Shown: positions 1-9,101 of the stretch, in pieces
Position numbering within the stretch: position 1 is the stretch's first letter
How the letters are laid out: each line of letters starts with the position of its first letter
Source: Marinagarivorans cellulosilyticus
GTDB taxonomy: Bacteria > Pseudomonadota > Gammaproteobacteria > Pseudomonadales > Cellvibrionaceae
Direction: 5' to 3'
Assembly (NCBI RefSeq): GCF_021655555.1
Contig: NZ_AP023086.1
Span: forward strand, 3,564,685-3,628,684
Length of the DNA stretch: 64,000 bases
The notes under the pieces: model-generated
What the model was told of the DNA's origin: nothing
Seen by the model: only the letters and a program-made list of their open reading frames with translations
Database searches by the model: none
Position numbers and translations under genes: made by a program

Positions 1-1678
1 CGGTCCCGCTCGTGTTTGTATGTTTTATCGGAGGGGCGATATAGCCGTCGCCGCACAGGCAGGTTGTTAACGCAAATGAATCGACATTGGATATTTCACC
101 GTAGGTCATTTGCCCTCGAATAGGTTTGATGGGCAGTTGCGCGGTTTGCTCAAATAAAGCTGCGCTATTTGCGTTAGCAATTATTACGAGGTCTGCTTTG
201 GCTGTTTTTTCTGGGGAGCCTAGCTCAAGCTGCCAGCCGCCGTCGTGTGGCTGTACGCGTTTAACAAAGGTGTGCTCTTTTACCGAAATGTTGGGGTGCT
301 TTAGCAGGTTTTGGCAAACTTTTGCTGGTTGCAGCCAGCCACCTATTTGGGTAAACAGCCCTTCGTTGTTGCCCTCTAATTGGGTGGCCTCAATGGTTTG
401 TTGGCGATTTAAGTACGTAGCTAGCGTGCTGTTGGTCTTGGCATGCTCGGCAATTTTTAGTTGAATAGCTTGCTGTTTTTCATTTTGGTTTAAATGTAAT
501 ACGCCACAGCGGTCGCCATCGCGGCCGTAAAAACCTTCGCTGTAAAGCTGATCGGCGTAGTGTAGCGCGTAGCGGTTAAATTGCGCTAAGGCGTCGTTTT
601 GATGCGAAAATCGGGTGTAAACCACACCCTGAGGATTGCCGCTTGCGCCGCTCGCTATAGTGCTTTGTTCAAAAACTGTGACTTTAAAACCGCGTGTCGC
701 TAACGCATAAGCCGAATGCGCGCCAGCCAGTCCAGCACCAATAATTGCAATATGCTGTATGTCTTTTGGTGAATGATTGAATGCTGATAAATGCCAAGAG
801 GTTGCAGGTGTTTTTTTGTTTTGTGCGCGCTGACGGGTTGCTCGAGCCTGCACTATTGTTGTGCTTGGTGTTAAACGGGAGCTAACTGGGTGAGAACAAA
901 CATAGGTGCCGGCCAGCATTTCGCGTTTTCGCCCAAAGCCTGATGCCCGCTGAACATTAAAACCAACGGCTTGTAATCCTCTACGTACATCGCTTGCGGA
1001 TGTAAATGTCGAGATAGACGTTGAGTTCGAGCTTAATGCGGCCATTATTTGATAAAGCGCTGGCGTCCACATGTCGGGGTTTTTCGACGGCGAAAATCCA
1101 TCCAAAAACCAAGCGTCGACAGTTTTTAAAGTACTGCCATAATGGTATGCATGATGGCGCACTTGTTGTGCGCAAGCGTACGATGGCAATAATTCTGCTA
1201 GCGCTTTTTCGGCACTATCGAAAATTAACGTTAATTTAACTCGCCCATTATTAAAACTTAATCGGTTAACTTTGTTTTCTATTGGATTTGGATATTGTGC
1301 TACCAATTGCTTGGCAAGAGGAGCTAGCTCGGCCCATTGATTATGGGCTTGTGTTATTTGGGGGCAGTGTAATGGGTATTTTTCAACCGCAATATAGTGC
1401 AGTGTTGCCGTGTTAGGCGCGACCTTATTCCAAAGCTGCCAAGCGACAAGAAAGTTAAGCCCGGTGCCAAACCCAGTTTCTGCAATAGAGAATACCTGTG
1501 GTGGGCTGCTCTGCTCTTTAAGGTTGCTCCAGCGCCTTTGTAATTGGTTGTGCTGTAAAAATACAAAGCGCGATTCTTCAAGGCCGCCATCCTCATTAAA
1601 ATAAAAGTCATTAAAACGTTTGGACTTTGGTACGCCGTATTGCGTCCATGTTATTTCTGGTTTTTCAAATTCGGCCAT
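1..1678 (-). CDS. mnmC: MnmC, bifunctional tRNA wobble-uridine enzyme (3' end outside window)
   Basis: Makes 5-methylaminomethyl-2-thiouridine at the tRNA wobble position. The FAD domain removes the carboxymethyl group and the SAM domain methylates. I translated about 559 residues from an ATG at 1678; the C-terminal part of a family of roughly 650-690 residues runs off the left edge. The N-terminal methyltransferase domain has ETGFGTGLNF (residues 67-76) and DGFSP (193-197). The FAD-binding fold starts with GAGLAG (314-319), followed by SGNPQG. The gene lies 34 bases beyond the flavodoxin stop on the same strand, so it may be the last gene of the xthA-peptidase-mioC-flavodoxin run. Identification is firm; only the C-terminus is unseen. 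Confidence 0.95.
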   Translation of the reverse strand, partial: MAEFEKPEITWTQYGVPKSKRFNDFYFNEDGGLEESRFVFLQHNQLQRRWSNLKEQSSPPQVFSIAETGFGTGLNFLVAWQLWNKVAPNTATLHYIAVEKYPLHCPQITQAHNQWAELAPLAKQLVAQYPNPIENKVNRLSFNNGRVKLTLIFDSAEKALAELLPSYACAQQVRHHAYHYGSTLKTVDAWFLDGFSPSKNPDMWTPALYQIMAALSSNSTSISTFTSASDVRRGLQAVGFNVQRASGFGRKREMLAGTYVCSHPVSSRLTPSTTIVQARATRQRAQNKKTPATSWHLSAFNHSPKDIQHIAIIGAGLAGAHSAYALATRGFKVTVFEQSTIASGASGNPQGVVYTRFSHQNDALAQFNRYALHYADQLYSEGFYGRDGDRCGVLHLNQNEKQQAIQLKIAEHAKTNSTLATYLNRQQTIEATQLEGNNEGLFTQIGGWLQPAKVCQNLLKHPNISVKEHTFVKRVQPHDGGWQLELGSPEKTAKADLVIIANANSAALFEQTAQLPIKPIRGQMTYGEISNVDSFALTTCLCGDGYIAPPIKHTNTSGT

Positions 1679-1712
1679 AGTATCCAGGCTGTATTGATAT
1701 CGGTTGGGGGGG

Positions 1713-2240
1713 TTAATAATTAAAGTCGTCTTTTAATTGTTTACACCAATGCTCAATGCGCTTGCTAGAAAGCTCAAACTGGGTTTCATCATCGAGCGCG
1801 AGACCAACAAAATGCTGTTTGTCTTCGGTAAGCGCTTTAGAGCCTTCAAAGGTGTAGCCCGTTACGGGCCAAAAACCAACAATCTGCGCGCCGCGCTGCT
1901 TTAATTTATGGTACAGAAACCCCATAGCATCTAAAAACCATTCAGGGTAACCTTCTTGGTCGCCTTGGCCATAGAGCGCGACTGTGATGCCGTCTAAGTT
2001 TAGCTCGTCGAGCTCCTCCCATACATCCTCCCAGTCTTCTTGTAGCTCGCCATAATCCCATGTAGGAATGCCAAATATTAAATAGCGGTAAAATAATGCG
2101 GTACTGAGCGGCTCGTCTGCAATGTTGTAAATATCAACAGTATCTGCGCCTAATTGTTCAGCGATTTTTTCACCTGACATTTGCGTATAGCAAGTGGAGC
2201 TGCCGTAGAACAAGCCTATCTTTCTTTTGTGCTCAGTCAT
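1713..2240 (-). CDS. Flavodoxin (FldB-like, long-chain)
   Basis: A 175-residue flavodoxin, an FMN-binding electron carrier. The phosphate-binding loop near the N-terminus reads FYGSSTCYTQ. The Trp/Tyr-rich stretches TWDYGELQ and GQGDQEGYPEWF, and the long-chain insert, are typical of FldA/FldB. I chose the ATG at 2240 over the one at 2255 because it overlaps the upstream mioC-like stop by four bases (ATGA), which implies translational coupling. Two flavodoxin-fold genes back to back suggest shared regulation or a shared reductase. The electron acceptor cannot be told from sequence. FldB rather than FldA is a loose call. Confidence 0.9.
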   Translation of the reverse strand: MTEHKRKIGLFYGSSTCYTQMSGEKIAEQLGADTVDIYNIADEPLSTALFYRYLIFGIPTWDYGELQEDWEDVWEELDELNLDGITVALYGQGDQEGYPEWFLDAMGFLYHKLKQRGAQIVGFWPVTGYTFEGSKALTEDKQHFVGLALDDETQFELSSKRIEHWCKQLKDDFNY

Positions 2241-2674
2241 AATAAAGTGATCCACCGCTCAAGCCATGATGCAGTAATTGCGCGGTAGTCTTGTGATTGG
2301 CTTGCATCGAGTATTAAAGGTTCGCCAACGCGTTTAGCGCCTAGATCAAGCATTGCGTCATCAAGTTTTTTACCGGCTTCGCCAAAGCTTGGATAATTGC
2401 TGTCACCCAAGTTAATTAGGCCGTAGCGCTTTTGTGCAATAGCGGGGCACTTGGTGCATAAAAAAGTGTAGAAAGGAATAATGTTAGAGGGTAGGTCGCC
2501 TACGCCAGTATTGGATGTGCATATTAAAATAACATCGGCATTATGGATGTCACCATCGTTGAAGTCGGTATTGATCGATGTGTTAAAGCGGCTCTGCAAG
2601 TGGGACTCGGCGTGCTCTGCAACATCGAGTGCTGTGCCCATTACGGTGCCGACAATAATTTGAATGCTAGTCAT
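2237..2674 (-). CDS. mioC: MioC-like flavodoxin-domain protein
   Basis: A 145-residue single flavodoxin domain, close in length to E. coli MioC (147). The N-terminus IIVGTVMGTALDVAE forms the FMN phosphate loop. CTSNTGVGDLP and LGDSNYPSFGEAGKKLD match the MioC/CysJ flavodoxin subfamily. MioC supports biotin synthase electron transfer in E. coli; that role here is inferred from family only. The start ATG at 2674 lies 12 bases past the stop of the S9 peptidase, and the stop overlaps the next flavodoxin start, so the three genes read as one transcript. Confidence 0.85.
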   Translation of the reverse strand: MTSIQIIVGTVMGTALDVAEHAESHLQSRFNTSINTDFNDGDIHNADVILICTSNTGVGDLPSNIIPFYTFLCTKCPAIAQKRYGLINLGDSNYPSFGEAGKKLDDAMLDLGAKRVGEPLILDASQSQDYRAITASWLERWITLL

Positions 2675-2686
2675 ATTTTTAGTTGT

Positions 2687-4642
2687 TTATTGTGATGGCG
2701 TTAAATTAAATGTTTGGCAGTAGAAGGCGTGCTCGGCCTTAAATAGCTGGATGATGGTTTCGGGTTGGCGAAATCCATGGCCTTCATTTTCGAACGTTAA
2801 GTATTCAACGGGGATACCCTTTGCGTTAGCTGCATTAACAATAAGCTCGGCTTGACTTGGTGGAACCACTTTGTCTTCTAGCCCCTGAGCAACCAAAAGT
2901 GGGCAATTTAACCCATTGATGTGTGTAATGGGGGAGCGCTGAATATATTCTGCCTTTGCTTCGGGATATTGGCCAATAAGTTGGTCTAGGTAGCGGGCTT
3001 CAAATTTATGGGTGTCCTTAGCTAGGGCTTCTAGGTCGGCTATACCATAAAGGCTAACACCGGCATCAAAGGTATTGTGTTGCGTCAGTGCGGCAAGTAC
3101 TGAAAAGCCTCCGGCGCTGGAGCCTTTAATAATTTTTTGCTTTGGGTGGGCAAGCCCTTTATCAACTAAATACTGTGCAGCCAAGCAAAGGTCGTCAACA
3201 TCCAATATGCCCCAGTTTAGATTTAACCTGTGCCGGTATTGTCGCCCAAAGCCAGTGCTTCCGCGGTAGTTAACATCAGCTACTGCAAAACCACGGTTAG
3301 TCCAGTATTGAATTTTCAAGTTAAGCGCCGCTTCTGTTGCCCCAGTAGGCCCGCCGTGGCCCAAGATAATCAATGGTGGTAGCTGCTCTTCGTCGCCGCA
3401 GAAATGTTGGTTGTTCGGGGCGTAATACCAAAGGTGTGCGCGTTCATTTTTACTCGTATTGAACCAGTGACTTACCGGTGCGCTAATATCACGCTCATTG
3501 ATTGGGCTGTTGTGGTTATAAACGCCTGTGACCATTAATGCGTTTTGTGGATTTGTAATATAGCTAGGAGCTGCTGCAGCGTAGGGGGTACCACAAAGAA
3601 AGGTGGCTCTTTGATTTTCGCAATGGAGGTGGCTAAACACCGTTTGCTCGACGGATATAACATTTTTTTTATGACTGATTAAATCGTATTGACTGAGCGA
3701 CCAGCAGCCGTCTTTTGTTTCGGCAAGCAATACATTATTGCTATCCCAAAAGCCCCAGTTGCTCATGCCAAATGTCCATTGCGGTGTGGCACACTCCGAA
3801 TCGTTAATAATGGCGGGGGTTATATTGCCGTTGTTGTCGTACCGGTATAAATTCCACCAGTTAGATAAGTCGCTAACAAAAAATAGTTGGTTGTCGGGGG
3901 AGTATTTGGGTTGAATAATGGATTGCTGTGTTTCCTCCCCGTTAATTAACCGGCGCGGCTCTTGAGGTTGCGCTGTTGGCCAGTTGAATTCCCACAAGCT
4001 GGTATTGTCCCACGGCATGTTCGGGTGGCGCCAAGAAATAAAAGCGCCTTTTTGTCCGTCTGGTGCTAAGCAAATCGATGCATAAAAATCTTCGCCTTGT
4101 GCTATTTCAATAGTGTAATTTTCTTGTTGTGTAGAAATGGCAATAATGCTTGCACTTGGATGTTCTTGCTGTGTGCTATGAAACGATTCGCGAACGCAGA
4201 ACAGCCAATCACCAGAAGGGTGAAGGACTAAGTCGGCGTAGCGTGATTCGGGGCTGTTAGTCAGCCGTGTAGGCGGTGAACTTTTATCTAAGGAGTAGCG
4301 ATAAATTTGTTGGTCAGCAGCGTGTACAAAAAACAACAGTTGTTCAGTGATGGCATAAGCACCGCCACCATATTCATGTACCTTAGAGCGAATATCCCAA
4401 GGTGCAGGCAAAAGCTGTTTTGCGGTTAAAGCATTTTTCTCGACACTCGAGGTTTGGGCATACATCAATGTTGTGCGGCCACCCTCGCAGGGCAGTGACT
4501 CGGGCCAGACTATTCCCTGTTGGGTTAATTTGGGCTCACCGAAGCGAATGTTGCCGCTAGCCAATGTTTGCGCATCAAGTGACGAGGGCCAAGTGCCGTA
4601 GGGCGCGCTGGTTTTCTTTTGGGTGTTTTTTTCTTCGTGCAT
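2687..4642 (-). CDS. S9 family prolyl oligopeptidase / acylaminoacyl-peptidase-like
   Basis: A 651-residue serine peptidase of the S9 family. Residues about 30-400 form the expected beta-propeller (repeats such as LHPSGDWLF and YSPDNQLFF). The C-terminal alpha/beta hydrolase carries the triad: nucleophile Ser509 in GSSAGG, Asp590 in GLEDKVVPP and His622 in NEGHGF. The oxyanion region reads LGHGGPTG. There is no signal peptide, so it is probably cytoplasmic and degrades short peptides. Whether it is a dipeptidyl, oligo- or acylaminoacyl-peptidase cannot be decided from the sequence. The ATG at 4642 is the first in-frame start and fits the domain. Confidence 0.92.
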   Translation of the reverse strand: MHEEKNTQKKTSAPYGTWPSSLDAQTLASGNIRFGEPKLTQQGIVWPESLPCEGGRTTLMYAQTSSVEKNALTAKQLLPAPWDIRSKVHEYGGGAYAITEQLLFFVHAADQQIYRYSLDKSSPPTRLTNSPESRYADLVLHPSGDWLFCVRESFHSTQQEHPSASIIAISTQQENYTIEIAQGEDFYASICLAPDGQKGAFISWRHPNMPWDNTSLWEFNWPTAQPQEPRRLINGEETQQSIIQPKYSPDNQLFFVSDLSNWWNLYRYDNNGNITPAIINDSECATPQWTFGMSNWGFWDSNNVLLAETKDGCWSLSQYDLISHKKNVISVEQTVFSHLHCENQRATFLCGTPYAAAAPSYITNPQNALMVTGVYNHNSPINERDISAPVSHWFNTSKNERAHLWYYAPNNQHFCGDEEQLPPLIILGHGGPTGATEAALNLKIQYWTNRGFAVADVNYRGSTGFGRQYRHRLNLNWGILDVDDLCLAAQYLVDKGLAHPKQKIIKGSSAGGFSVLAALTQHNTFDAGVSLYGIADLEALAKDTHKFEARYLDQLIGQYPEAKAEYIQRSPITHINGLNCPLLVAQGLEDKVVPPSQAELIVNAANAKGIPVEYLTFENEGHGFRQPETIIQLFKAEHAFYCQTFNLTPSQ

Positions 4643-4672
4643 TTTATCGCTTTTTGCTGAGAGGCATTAAAT

Positions 4673-5494
4673 TTAAGCTGAAAACTCGGCCCAAATAGGG
4701 CAGTGGTCAGAAGGTTTTTCCATTGCGCGTGTTGGGTAATCGATACCAGTATTGTTGAGCTTGCTCAGTAAGGGTTTAGTGGCAAGGATTAAATCAATGC
4801 GCAAGCCCCTTTTGGGTTCGCGCTCAAAGCCTTTGCTTCGGTAGTCGAACCAGCTATAAAAGCTGTTGTCGTCCGGCTTTTGATGGCGATACGTGTCGCT
4901 TAAGCCCCAGTTCAATAAATGGTCAAGCCACTCACGTTCCTCTGGCAAAAAGCTACACTTTTTGGTCCTTAACCAACGCTTTCGATTGTCTTCGCCGATA
5001 CCTATATCGATATCTTGATGCGAAATGTTCATATCGCCCATAACGATAAGTTCTTCATCAGGGGAGTGGTTTTGCCTTAAGTGGTCTTGTAAATCGCGAT
5101 AGAACTTGGCTTTTGCCGGGTATTTCGTCGGATGGTCTTGCGATTCCCCTTGGGGGAAATAGCCGTTAAGTACTGTGACGTATCGGTTGTTATTAAAAAT
5201 AATGCGCGCACCAATAAAACGTTTTTGGTCTTCTGGTGTATCCGTTATATAGCCTTTAACAATGTTGTCGAAGGCAAGGCTTGCCTTGATAAGAAGCGCC
5301 ACGCCGTAGTGTGTTTTTTGGCCGATGTAAACGGCGTTATAACCCATGGCTTGAATATCCGCGAGCGGGAAGTCCTCGTCGGTTACTTTGGTTTCTTGTA
5401 GGCCAATGACATCTGGATTGTGAGTATCGATAACATTTTGCAGCTGATGTAAGCGCATTCGAGCGCTATTTACATTAAAAGAGATTACTTTCAT
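4673..5494 (-). CDS. xthA: Exodeoxyribonuclease III
   Basis: A 273-residue exonuclease III / AP endonuclease of the EEP fold, acting in base excision repair. Starting at MKVISFNVNSARMR gives the exact beginning of the family; the extra 16 upstream codons are a hydrophobic unrelated stretch, so I use the ATG at 5494. Catalytic features are N in SFNVNS, E in GLQETK, D/N in MGDMNIS, and the C-terminal SDHCPI with the catalytic Asp-His. Length is close to E. coli XthA (268). It sits 85 bases beyond the prc stop, separated from it by a terminator hairpin, and is the likely first gene of the following minus-strand group. Confidence 0.96.
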   Translation of the reverse strand: MKVISFNVNSARMRLHQLQNVIDTHNPDVIGLQETKVTDEDFPLADIQAMGYNAVYIGQKTHYGVALLIKASLAFDNIVKGYITDTPEDQKRFIGARIIFNNNRYVTVLNGYFPQGESQDHPTKYPAKAKFYRDLQDHLRQNHSPDEELIVMGDMNISHQDIDIGIGEDNRKRWLRTKKCSFLPEEREWLDHLLNWGLSDTYRHQKPDDNSFYSWFDYRSKGFEREPKRGLRIDLILATKPLLSKLNNTGIDYPTRAMEKPSDHCPIWAEFSA

Positions 5495-5530
5495 AAGGGG
5501 CAGGAGGCTTGGAGTGTTGAAGGGTAATAA

Positions 5531-5556
5531 CAAAAAGGCCACCCGAAGGTGGCCCT
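5531..5556 (-). terminator. Rho-independent terminator after prc
   Basis: A 7-bp GC-rich stem (GGCCACC / GGTGGCC) closes over a CGAA-type tetraloop. On the minus strand it is followed by five T residues. It lies just past the prc stop and before xthA, so it isolates prc from the next group. Confidence 0.85.
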
Positions 5557-5578
5557 TTGTTTATATGGTTAAAGAGGC

Positions 5579-7687
5579 CTATTGTTTTTTCTTTTGCAAA
5601 GGCGTTCTAATTGCAATGGCTTCACTATACAGCGCGGTGGCAAGATCCAGAAGAATGAAGCCGGCTTCTGTCAATAGCGCATCGTCTTTGACATCTATTT
5701 GGCTATCCTTGCTACCATAATTTGCGTCACGCTCTTTTTCTTCGGCTTCTTGAAAATCTTTATAAGCTTGAACATCTTTAAAGGGCGTTTCTTTTTTCGC
5801 TATACGCCGTTTGTTTTCAATCGCTAGCGCTTCCTCTTCAATTGCTTTTTTCTCTTGATTACGCGTCTTTTCGTTTAAAGAAATATGCGTACGTTCACTA
5901 TTTTTATTGCTTAAAGCGAACTGTTCTTTAATAAAAATAAAATCGGGATTGTCTTTGATTCGCGCATTATGTTTTTTGGTGAGCGACGGCAGGATATTGG
6001 AGAAATCGAAATATCGTGCATGAGCTGCGGCGTGAATGGTATCCCAAGGGAGCGCATTATCATAAGCGGATTCACCCACATCGTCATGATTAACAATGAT
6101 GGGGAGGTGGATATCCGGAACCACACCGCGGTGCTGGGTACTTTCGCCAGAGACGCGATAAAACTTGGATTCGGTCAGTTTTAGCTCGCCTTCAGGCATG
6201 CGGGTTAAGAGTTGTACGGTGCCTTTGCCAAACGATTGGCTACCGACCACTAGGCCGCGTTGGTAGTCTTGGATTGCGCCTGCAAAAATTTCGGAAGCCG
6301 AGGCACTCAAGCGATTAATGAGTACAACGAGTGGGCCGCTGTATAGCGCGCTAGAGTAAGCCCGGTGGTCGCGAGCGACTCGGCCATCTGAGCTGCGAAT
6401 TTGAACCACTGGGCCTTGATCAATAAATAGGTCGGTAAGCTGAGTGGCTTCTTGTAGTGAGCCGCCGCCATTATTGCGTAGATCTAACACTATGCCCTCA
6501 ACGCCATCTGCTTTTAACTCACTTACCAAGCGGGCAACATCGCGTGTTGTACTGCGGTAATTAGGGTCTCCTGCGCGGGCAGCTTTGAAGTCTATATAGA
6601 ATGCGGGAATATCGATAACGCCAACTTTATGCGTTTTTCCGTTCTCGGTAACATCTAGGATGGCTTTTTGTGCCGCTTGATCTTCAAGCTTAACCTGATC
6701 ACGCTTGATTGATACAAATCTACTTTCGTCTTTTTCAGTAAGTACTTCTAGTTTTACGATAGTGCCTTTTTTGCCGCGAATTAGATCGACAACTTCGTCT
6801 AGACGCCAGCCTACAACGTCTACCACCTCGCCTTTATCGCCTTGCCCTACACCGACAATGCGGTCTGTAGGTTTGAGCTGACCTTGCTTATGGGCTGGGC
6901 CCCCAGCAACTAAGCGTACGACTTTTGTATGCTCGTCTTCGGATTGCAATACTGCGCCGATGCCTTCAAGGGACAACGACATATTAATGTTGAAGTTTTC
7001 GGAGGTTCTGGGCGAAAAATAGTTGGTGTGGGGATCGTACAATAAGGTCAATGAGTTGATCATCGACTCGTAAACATCGGCCGCACTTTGTTGCGCTACT
7101 CGCTTGAGCTGATTTTGGTAGCGCTTAAGCAACGTTTCGCGCGCTTTTTCGGGTTCTTTGCCTGATAACTTTTGGTTTAATAGGCTGAGTCTTAGGCGCT
7201 TATCCCATAGCTCGTTGGCTTCTTTAGCTGTTGTGGGCCAAGGGGATTTTTCACGATCGATTTCGACAAGTTCTTCTTTGTCGAAACTAAATTTGACCTT
7301 CGGGTCGCTTAGGGCTGCGACGACTTTCTCTAGACGGTCTGTTAGCCGTTGGCGGTAGCGCTCGTAGATGGTGAAACCATAAGTGAGATCGCCAGACTTG
7401 AAATCGTCATCAAACTTGTTTTTGTGCTTCAAAAACTCTTCAACATCAGCGGCTAAAAAAAACATCCGGGCGGGGTCTAAGCTCGCGAGGTATTTTTCAA
7501 GGAATGCTTGCGATAGGGCATCATCAACGGCTTGTTCTCGGTAGTGCCGGCTACTGAGCATCTCGACAAGTTTTTTGGTGGTGACTGACTGCATTTTAGT
7601 GGGTTCAATGGCTTTTTCGGCTGTAATTGCCAAACAATCCAAGTTCAAGCCCATTAGGCATCCAGTAACGATAAGCTGTTTTAACAA
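5579..7687 (-). CDS. prc: Carboxy-terminal processing protease (tail-specific protease Prc)
   Basis: A 702-residue periplasmic S41A protease. Residues 1-20 are a signal peptide (LIVTGCLMGLNLDCLA), then the N-terminal helical domain, a PDZ domain (about 240-320) and the S41 catalytic domain. The Ser-Lys dyad is Ser463 in SASASEIFAG and Lys488 in SFGKGT, 25 residues apart as in E. coli Prc. A charged C-terminal region (about 590-690, rich in K and E) matches the C-terminal domain of Prc. In relatives it degrades tagged periplasmic proteins and controls peptidoglycan hydrolases through NlpI; no nlpI is visible here. It is divergent from cysK and closed by its own terminator. Confidence 0.96.
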   Translation of the reverse strand: MLKQLIVTGCLMGLNLDCLAITAEKAIEPTKMQSVTTKKLVEMLSSRHYREQAVDDALSQAFLEKYLASLDPARMFFLAADVEEFLKHKNKFDDDFKSGDLTYGFTIYERYRQRLTDRLEKVVAALSDPKVKFSFDKEELVEIDREKSPWPTTAKEANELWDKRLRLSLLNQKLSGKEPEKARETLLKRYQNQLKRVAQQSAADVYESMINSLTLLYDPHTNYFSPRTSENFNINMSLSLEGIGAVLQSEDEHTKVVRLVAGGPAHKQGQLKPTDRIVGVGQGDKGEVVDVVGWRLDEVVDLIRGKKGTIVKLEVLTEKDESRFVSIKRDQVKLEDQAAQKAILDVTENGKTHKVGVIDIPAFYIDFKAARAGDPNYRSTTRDVARLVSELKADGVEGIVLDLRNNGGGSLQEATQLTDLFIDQGPVVQIRSSDGRVARDHRAYSSALYSGPLVVLINRLSASASEIFAGAIQDYQRGLVVGSQSFGKGTVQLLTRMPEGELKLTESKFYRVSGESTQHRGVVPDIHLPIIVNHDDVGESAYDNALPWDTIHAAAHARYFDFSNILPSLTKKHNARIKDNPDFIFIKEQFALSNKNSERTHISLNEKTRNQEKKAIEEEALAIENKRRIAKKETPFKDVQAYKDFQEAEEKERDANYGSKDSQIDVKDDALLTEAGFILLDLATALYSEAIAIRTPLQKKKQ

Positions 7688-8055
7688 AATACTACCCCTG
7701 AAATAGAGACCTACACGGTCGCGATGTGGTTAGGTGTTGAAACTACAGGCAAGCTAACCACTCAATATGTGCGCATAACCATCGACTTGTTCGTTTTATA
7801 GGGCATTTACGAATGGAACCCCAGAAAGATAAAACATATATCAAACTTAGCGAGCAAGCAAACTTCAGACATGGATGTGCTTCTTTTGTTTCGTTGACCG
7901 CTAAATTTTATGCACGGCGGTTTATTGGTAACTTACGCTCTATGTCTACAGGGCTAAATCAGAAGCCCCCTTATATTCGTGATACATTTATCACTCGTTA
8001 ACAGTACTACCACTTACTACCTTAAAAACATCAATACCGCATAGGAGCGACACTA
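7688..8055. other. Divergent intergenic region prc / cysK, no gene supported
   Basis: About 370 bases between two divergent genes. A 62-codon reading frame on plus (7813-8001) has no recognisable domain, is Arg/Lys/Phe mixed, and lacks a clear ribosome binding site. I treat the stretch as promoter space for prc and cysK. I saw no convincing paired -35/-10 or riboswitch-like fold. Confidence 0.6.
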
Positions 8056-8970
8056 ATGAAATACAACTCCATTCTCGATACGATTGGTAATACGCCACAT
8101 GTAAGAATTAATAAGCTCTTTGGGGATCAACATGAGGTGTGGATGAAGGTCGAGCGTTTTAACCCTGGAGCGAGCATTAAAGATCGCATTGCCCTAGAAA
8201 TGATAGAGCAAGCAGAGAAGGATGGGTTGATTACTGAGGGTTCGACGATAATTGAGCCAACTTCAGGTAATACTGGCATTGGCTTAGCCATGGTTGCGGC
8301 GGTCAAAGGGTATAAGTTGGTGTTGGTTATGCCTGAATCTATGTCGATTGAGCGCCGTAAAATAATGAAGGCGTATGGTGCACAGTTGATTTTGACGCCA
8401 AAAGAGCAGGGGATGGGAGGTGCTTTAAATAAGGCGGCGGAACTGGTTGAGCAAACCAACAACGCTTGGATGCCACAGCAATTTGAAAACCCAGCCAATA
8501 TTGACGCGCATCGCAAGGCAACGGCAAAAGAAATTTTGGCAGATTTCCCCGAAGGCTTGGATTACTTGATCACAGGCGTTGGCACTGGAGGACATATAAC
8601 GGCATGTGCCGAGGTGCTAAAGGCAGCTTTCCCAGCCCTTCAGGTGATTGCCGTTGAGCCGGAAAAGTCACCAGTTATCAGTGGTGGAGAAAAGGGTTTA
8701 CACAAATTACAAGGTATTGGCGCTGGCTTTATCCCTGCAAACCTCAATACGGAGTTGCTTGATGGCACTGAGTTGGTTAGCGAAGAAGCAGCTTTTTCTA
8801 TGTGCGCTCAAGCAGCTTCGAAGGAAGGCTTGTTTGTTGGTATATCTTCTGGCGCCAGCCTAGCGGCGGTGAAAAACCGTTTGGGCGGCATACCTACGGG
8901 GTCTAAGGTGTTGGTATTTAGCTACGATACAGGCGAGCGTTACCTATCAATGGAAGGCTTGTTCGATTAA
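8056..8970 (+). CDS. cysK: Cysteine synthase A (O-acetylserine sulfhydrylase)
   Basis: A 304-residue PLP enzyme that makes L-cysteine from O-acetylserine and sulfide. The Schiff-base lysine is Lys42 in PGASIKDR. TSGNTGIG binds the substrate carboxylate, GVGTGGHITA forms the PLP phosphate loop, and GISSGAS follows near the C-terminus. KLQGIGAGFIPANL and GERYLS favour CysK over CysM. The ribosome binding site AGGAG lies 9 bases before the ATG. It is a stand-alone gene. The window also holds cysD and cysN, so sulfate activation and sulfide fixation are both encoded here but not in one operon. Confidence 0.95.
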   Translation: MKYNSILDTIGNTPHVRINKLFGDQHEVWMKVERFNPGASIKDRIALEMIEQAEKDGLITEGSTIIEPTSGNTGIGLAMVAAVKGYKLVLVMPESMSIERRKIMKAYGAQLILTPKEQGMGGALNKAAELVEQTNNAWMPQQFENPANIDAHRKATAKEILADFPEGLDYLITGVGTGGHITACAEVLKAAFPALQVIAVEPEKSPVISGGEKGLHKLQGIGAGFIPANLNTELLDGTELVSEEAAFSMCAQAASKEGLFVGISSGASLAAVKNRLGGIPTGSKVLVFSYDTGERYLSMEGLFD

Positions 8971-9101
8971 TTGCGCACCTTTGGTGTTTTGATGATGTAA
9001 CCGGCGTGCTCCCAAGCTTGCGGGTTACATTGTTGCATAAACCTTGATCCGATAATCGCAGCCTAAAAATTGGGCTACACTGAAAAGTAACTCAATATTG
9101 A

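Noticed and set aside
126..464. A 112-codon plus-strand frame over mnmC
   Set aside because: Lies antisense to the fully translatable MnmC with FAD and SAM motifs; no domain of its own.
7813..8001. A 62-codon frame between prc and cysK
   Set aside because: No ribosome binding site, no domain and ordinary chance length for promoter space.
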